In this document: positions 6,797 to 8,596 of the stretch, piece after piece | Layout of the letters: each line of letters starts with the position of its first letter | Numbering within the stretch: position 1 is the stretch's first letter | Assembly: GCA_916710115.1 (NCBI GenBank) | Contig: CAKAOY010000043.1 | Span: 1-8,596, forward strand | Direction of reading: 5' to 3' | Origin: an uncultured Bergeyella sp. | GTDB taxonomy: Bacteria > Bacteroidota > Bacteroidia > Flavobacteriales > Weeksellaceae | Length of the DNA: 8,596 nt | The notes under the pieces: generated by a model | Told to the model about the DNA's origin: nothing | Databases searched by the model: none | What the model saw: only the letters and a program-made list of their open reading frames with translations | Made by a program: the position numbers and the translations under genes

Positions 6797-6976
6797 TACT
6801 AAATTACTAAACATTGATATATAATAAAAATGGAAAATTTGGTTTCTAAAGGAATTATATATAAAACTATTTTATAAAAAACAGCACTTATTTTTCTAAA
6901 TTATTAACAAATAAACGATTATTAATATTTTGATATTTTTTCTGATACTTTTTTATTAATTTTATTTTAAAATATT

Positions 6977-7008
6977 TTTCAGTGTTCAGAAAAAAACTAT
7001 TAAATTTG
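6977..7008 (+). promoter_or_regulatory. Predicted promoter of the threonine dehydrogenase gene
   Basis: TAAATTTG at 7001-7008 matches the Bacteroidota -7 consensus exactly. TTTC at 6977-6980 lies 20 nt upstream, one mismatch from the -33 TTTG. The leader to the ATG at 7032 would be about 17 nt. The flanking DNA is so AT-rich that a chance match is possible. Confidence 0.5.
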
Positions 7009-7031
7009 TATAAAAATAAACAATCACTATA

Positions 7032-7976
7032 ATGGAAAAGATTTTAATAACAGGTGCATTAGGACAAATCGGTACCGAACTCACCCAAAGATTAGTAAAT
7101 CTATTCGGTAAAGAGAATGTAATTGCCTTGGATATCAAAGATAATCCTACAACCTCCGCGGGATTCTACGAAAAGGTTGATATAGCAAATACCGAACTTA
7201 TTAGCCAAATCATTGATAAATATCAAATTACTATCGTCTATCATTTAGCATCTCTACTATCTGGCACTTCAGAAAAAAATCCTCAACTTGCTTGGAAACT
7301 AAACATTGAACCTCTACTCTATTTCTTGGAGTTGGCAAAAGAAAGAAAAATCAACAAATTATTTTGGCCAAGTTCTATCGCTGTCTTTGGGAAAGGAATT
7401 CCTAAACACGATGTGGGACAAGAAGTCGTACTGAATCCTACCACCGTATACGGTATCTCCAAATTAGCAGGAGAAAGATGGTGCGAATATTACCACGAAA
7501 AATATGGAGTAGATGTGAGAAGTATCCGCTACCCTGGTATTATCTCTTGGAAAACACCAGCAGGAGGCGGTACTACCGATTACGCAGTAGAAATCTTCTA
7601 CAAGGCTGTAGAAGATGGAAAATATACTAGTTTCATTTCTGAAAACTCAGCACTACCTATGCTATATATAGAAGATGCCATCAATGCTACTATCCAGCTG
7701 ATGGATGCCCCAAAAGAACAAATAACTGTTCGTTCTTCTTATAATTTGGGAGGGTTAAGCTTTACTCCAAAACAACTTTCTGACGAAATTAAAAAGATTA
7801 TCACTAATTTTGAAATAACTTACGAGCCTGATTTTCGACAAGCTATTGCAGACTCTTGGCCTGCATCTATTGATGATTCTATCGCCAAAAAAGATTGGGG
7901 TCTAACCTATGAATTCGGTATCGGGGAAATGTCTGAGGATATGATAAAAAATCTCCGAGTAAAATTAGCAAAATAG
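7032..7976 (+). CDS. L-threonine 3-dehydrogenase, short-chain (SDR) type
   Basis: Probably oxidises L-threonine to 2-amino-3-oxobutyrate with NAD+, the first step of threonine breakdown to glycine and acetyl-CoA. The 314-residue protein is an extended SDR with the NAD-binding GALGQIG (8-14), Asp34 at the end of the second strand as expected for NAD+ preference, PSSIAVFG (113-120) and the catalytic Tyr140-x3-Lys144. The stretches ERWCEYYHEKYGVDVRSIRYPG (148-169), GGGTTDYAV (178-186) and PDFRQAIADSWPASIDDS closely follow the Flavobacterium-type threonine dehydrogenase as I recall it, which is why I prefer this to a sugar-nucleotide epimerase. The usual partner, glycine C-acetyltransferase (kbl), is not in the window. 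The gene appears monocistronic, with its own promoter and a shared downstream terminator. Confidence 0.85.
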   Translation: MEKILITGALGQIGTELTQRLVNLFGKENVIALDIKDNPTTSAGFYEKVDIANTELISQIIDKYQITIVYHLASLLSGTSEKNPQLAWKLNIEPLLYFLELAKERKINKLFWPSSIAVFGKGIPKHDVGQEVVLNPTTVYGISKLAGERWCEYYHEKYGVDVRSIRYPGIISWKTPAGGGTTDYAVEIFYKAVEDGKYTSFISENSALPMLYIEDAINATIQLMDAPKEQITVRSSYNLGGLSFTPKQLSDEIKKIITNFEITYEPDFRQAIADSWPASIDDSIAKKDWGLTYEFGIGEMSEDMIKNLRVKLAK

Positions 7977-7981
7977 TATAA

Positions 7982-8013
7982 AAAATGTTTGGAATTTAAA
8001 TTCCAAACATTTT
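7982..8013. terminator. Bidirectional terminator between tdh and hemL
   Basis: A perfect 32-bp palindrome: AAAATGTTTGGAATTT (7982-7997) followed directly by its reverse complement. Folded, it gives a stem of about 14 bp with a small AT loop, flanked by A and T runs that serve both directions. It fills most of the 39-bp gap between the convergent stop codons of the dehydrogenase and hemL. Confidence 0.85.
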
Positions 8014-8015
8014 GT

Positions 8016-8596
8016 CTATTTCATCCAATTTCGTATTACTTCCAAAGTCTTATCTATCTCTGTCTGCTTTATTGCAGAAGAAATAAACCAAGTCTCGTAA
8101 CCACTTGGTGGAAGATAAATTCCATTGGAAAGTAAATAATGGAAAAACTCATTAAATTGTTTGTGATTTGCCTTTTTAGCATCTTCGAAATTAGAAACTT
8201 TTTCTACTCCAAAGAAAATAGACATCATAGAACCTTTTCTATTAATCACATTTTGTAGGCCTTTTTCAGCGAATATTTTTTCAATTTCTTGGGATAGCGT
8301 TTCCGTAGTTTTGTCTATATTTTTATAAAAATCAACATCTCTTTGGATAATTTGTAAGGTCGTCAGTCCCGCTCTCATGGCCAAAGGATTCCCACTAAGG
8401 GTTCCTGCTTGATACACAGACCCTTTTGGGGCAAGACAATCCATAATCTCATTCCTACCGGCAAATGCTCCTACCGGCATACCACCACCAATTACTTTCC
8501 CATAGGTTACCAAATCTGCCTTTACTCCAAAACGCTCTTGAGCTCCACCAAAGGCTTGTCGGAAGCCTGTCATTACCTCATCAAATATGAGCAAAG
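8016..8596 (-). CDS. hemL: Glutamate-1-semialdehyde 2,1-aminomutase HemL, C-terminal part
   Basis: PLP enzyme that converts glutamate-1-semialdehyde to 5-aminolevulinate, the C5-pathway entry to haem and other tetrapyrroles. Only the last 193 or so codons are visible, under half of the usual ~425-430 residues; the frame stays open through the right edge, and the TTG at 8594 is internal (LLIFDEVMTGFR), not a start. Counting from that leucine, Asp5 in FDEV should hold the PLP ring nitrogen, Lys33 in TYGKVIGGGMPVGAFAG is the Schiff-base lysine, and SVYQAGTLSGNPLAM carries the phosphate-binding threonine. These motifs favour HemL over other class III aminotransferases. It stops at a TAG just past the palindromic terminator shared with the dehydrogenase gene. 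Confidence 0.95.
   Translation of the reverse strand, partial: LLIFDEVMTGFRQAFGGAQERFGVKADLVTYGKVIGGGMPVGAFAGRNEIMDCLAPKGSVYQAGTLSGNPLAMRAGLTTLQIIQRDVDFYKNIDKTTETLSQEIEKIFAEKGLQNVINRKGSMMSIFFGVEKVSNFEDAKKANHKQFNEFFHYLLSNGIYLPPSGYETWFISSAIKQTEIDKTLEVIRNWMK

Larger units (their letters stand above)
6728..7031. other. 304-bp gene-free spacer before tdh
   Basis: The first 70 bp hold the terminator and its surrounding inverted repeat. From about 6797 to 7000 the DNA is extremely AT-rich with no gene, tRNA or clear hairpin; the longest plus-strand ATG frame noticed is 15 codons (6830-6877) and has no support. The last 30 bp hold the promoter and leader of the dehydrogenase gene. Confidence 0.6.

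Noticed and set aside
6830..6877. 15-codon ORF in the spacer before tdh
   Set aside because: Very short, no promoter, start context or neighbour support, and such frames are expected by chance in this DNA.
7032..7976. Sugar-nucleotide epimerase (GalE-like)
   Set aside because: The fold is shared, but the GGGTTDYA and PDFRQAIADSWPASIDDS segments fit the SDR-type threonine dehydrogenase group, and no polysaccharide genes are nearby.

Overview
The window is ordinary-looking chromosomal DNA from a low-G+C (about one third by eye) member of the Bacteroidota, most likely order Flavobacteriales. Four things point there: a roughly 300-residue NusB instead of the usual ~140; a DUF1573 lipoprotein; an ftsX-DUF3098 pair with no ftsE beside it; and TAnnTTTG-type -7 promoter boxes with A-rich leaders instead of Shine-Dalgarno sequences. 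The genus cannot be fixed from this sequence alone, although the LigA and NusB wording resembles Weeksellaceae/Chryseobacterium-type proteins.

Layout. Bases 1-1992 (+) hold nearly all of ligA, whose first few codons lie left of the window. It converges on a minus-strand cluster running nusB > DUF1573 lipoprotein > yajC > rpe (4425 down to 2029). The two sides meet at one perfect 11-bp hairpin (1994-2026) that can end transcription both ways. rsmA (5302-4526, -) lies upstream of nusB, and a promoter just in front of nusB suggests that cluster has its own start. A 262-bp AT-rich divergent spacer separates rsmA from ftsX-DUF3098 (5565-6727, +), which ends in a strong hairpin terminator. A 304-bp AT-rich spacer follows, then a threonine dehydrogenase-type short-chain dehydrogenase (7032-7976, +). 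That gene converges on hemL (minus strand, cut by the right edge) across a perfect 32-bp palindrome, the second shared terminator.

How the genes relate. All are housekeeping: DNA ligation (LigA), transcription of ribosomal operons (NusB), 16S rRNA dimethylation (RsmA), protein export (YajC), cell-wall hydrolase control (FtsX), pentose phosphate metabolism (Rpe), threonine catabolism (Tdh) and tetrapyrrole synthesis (HemL). rsmA and nusB both serve ribosome production. There is no transposase, integrase, phage gene, CRISPR array, tRNA or rRNA gene.

No new system is evident. The items most worth checking are a nested double inverted repeat around the DUF3098 terminator, an inverted repeat whose arm covers the nusB -7 box, a 13-codon ORF coupled to the yajC stop codon, and the DUF1573 and DUF3098 proteins, whose functions are unknown.
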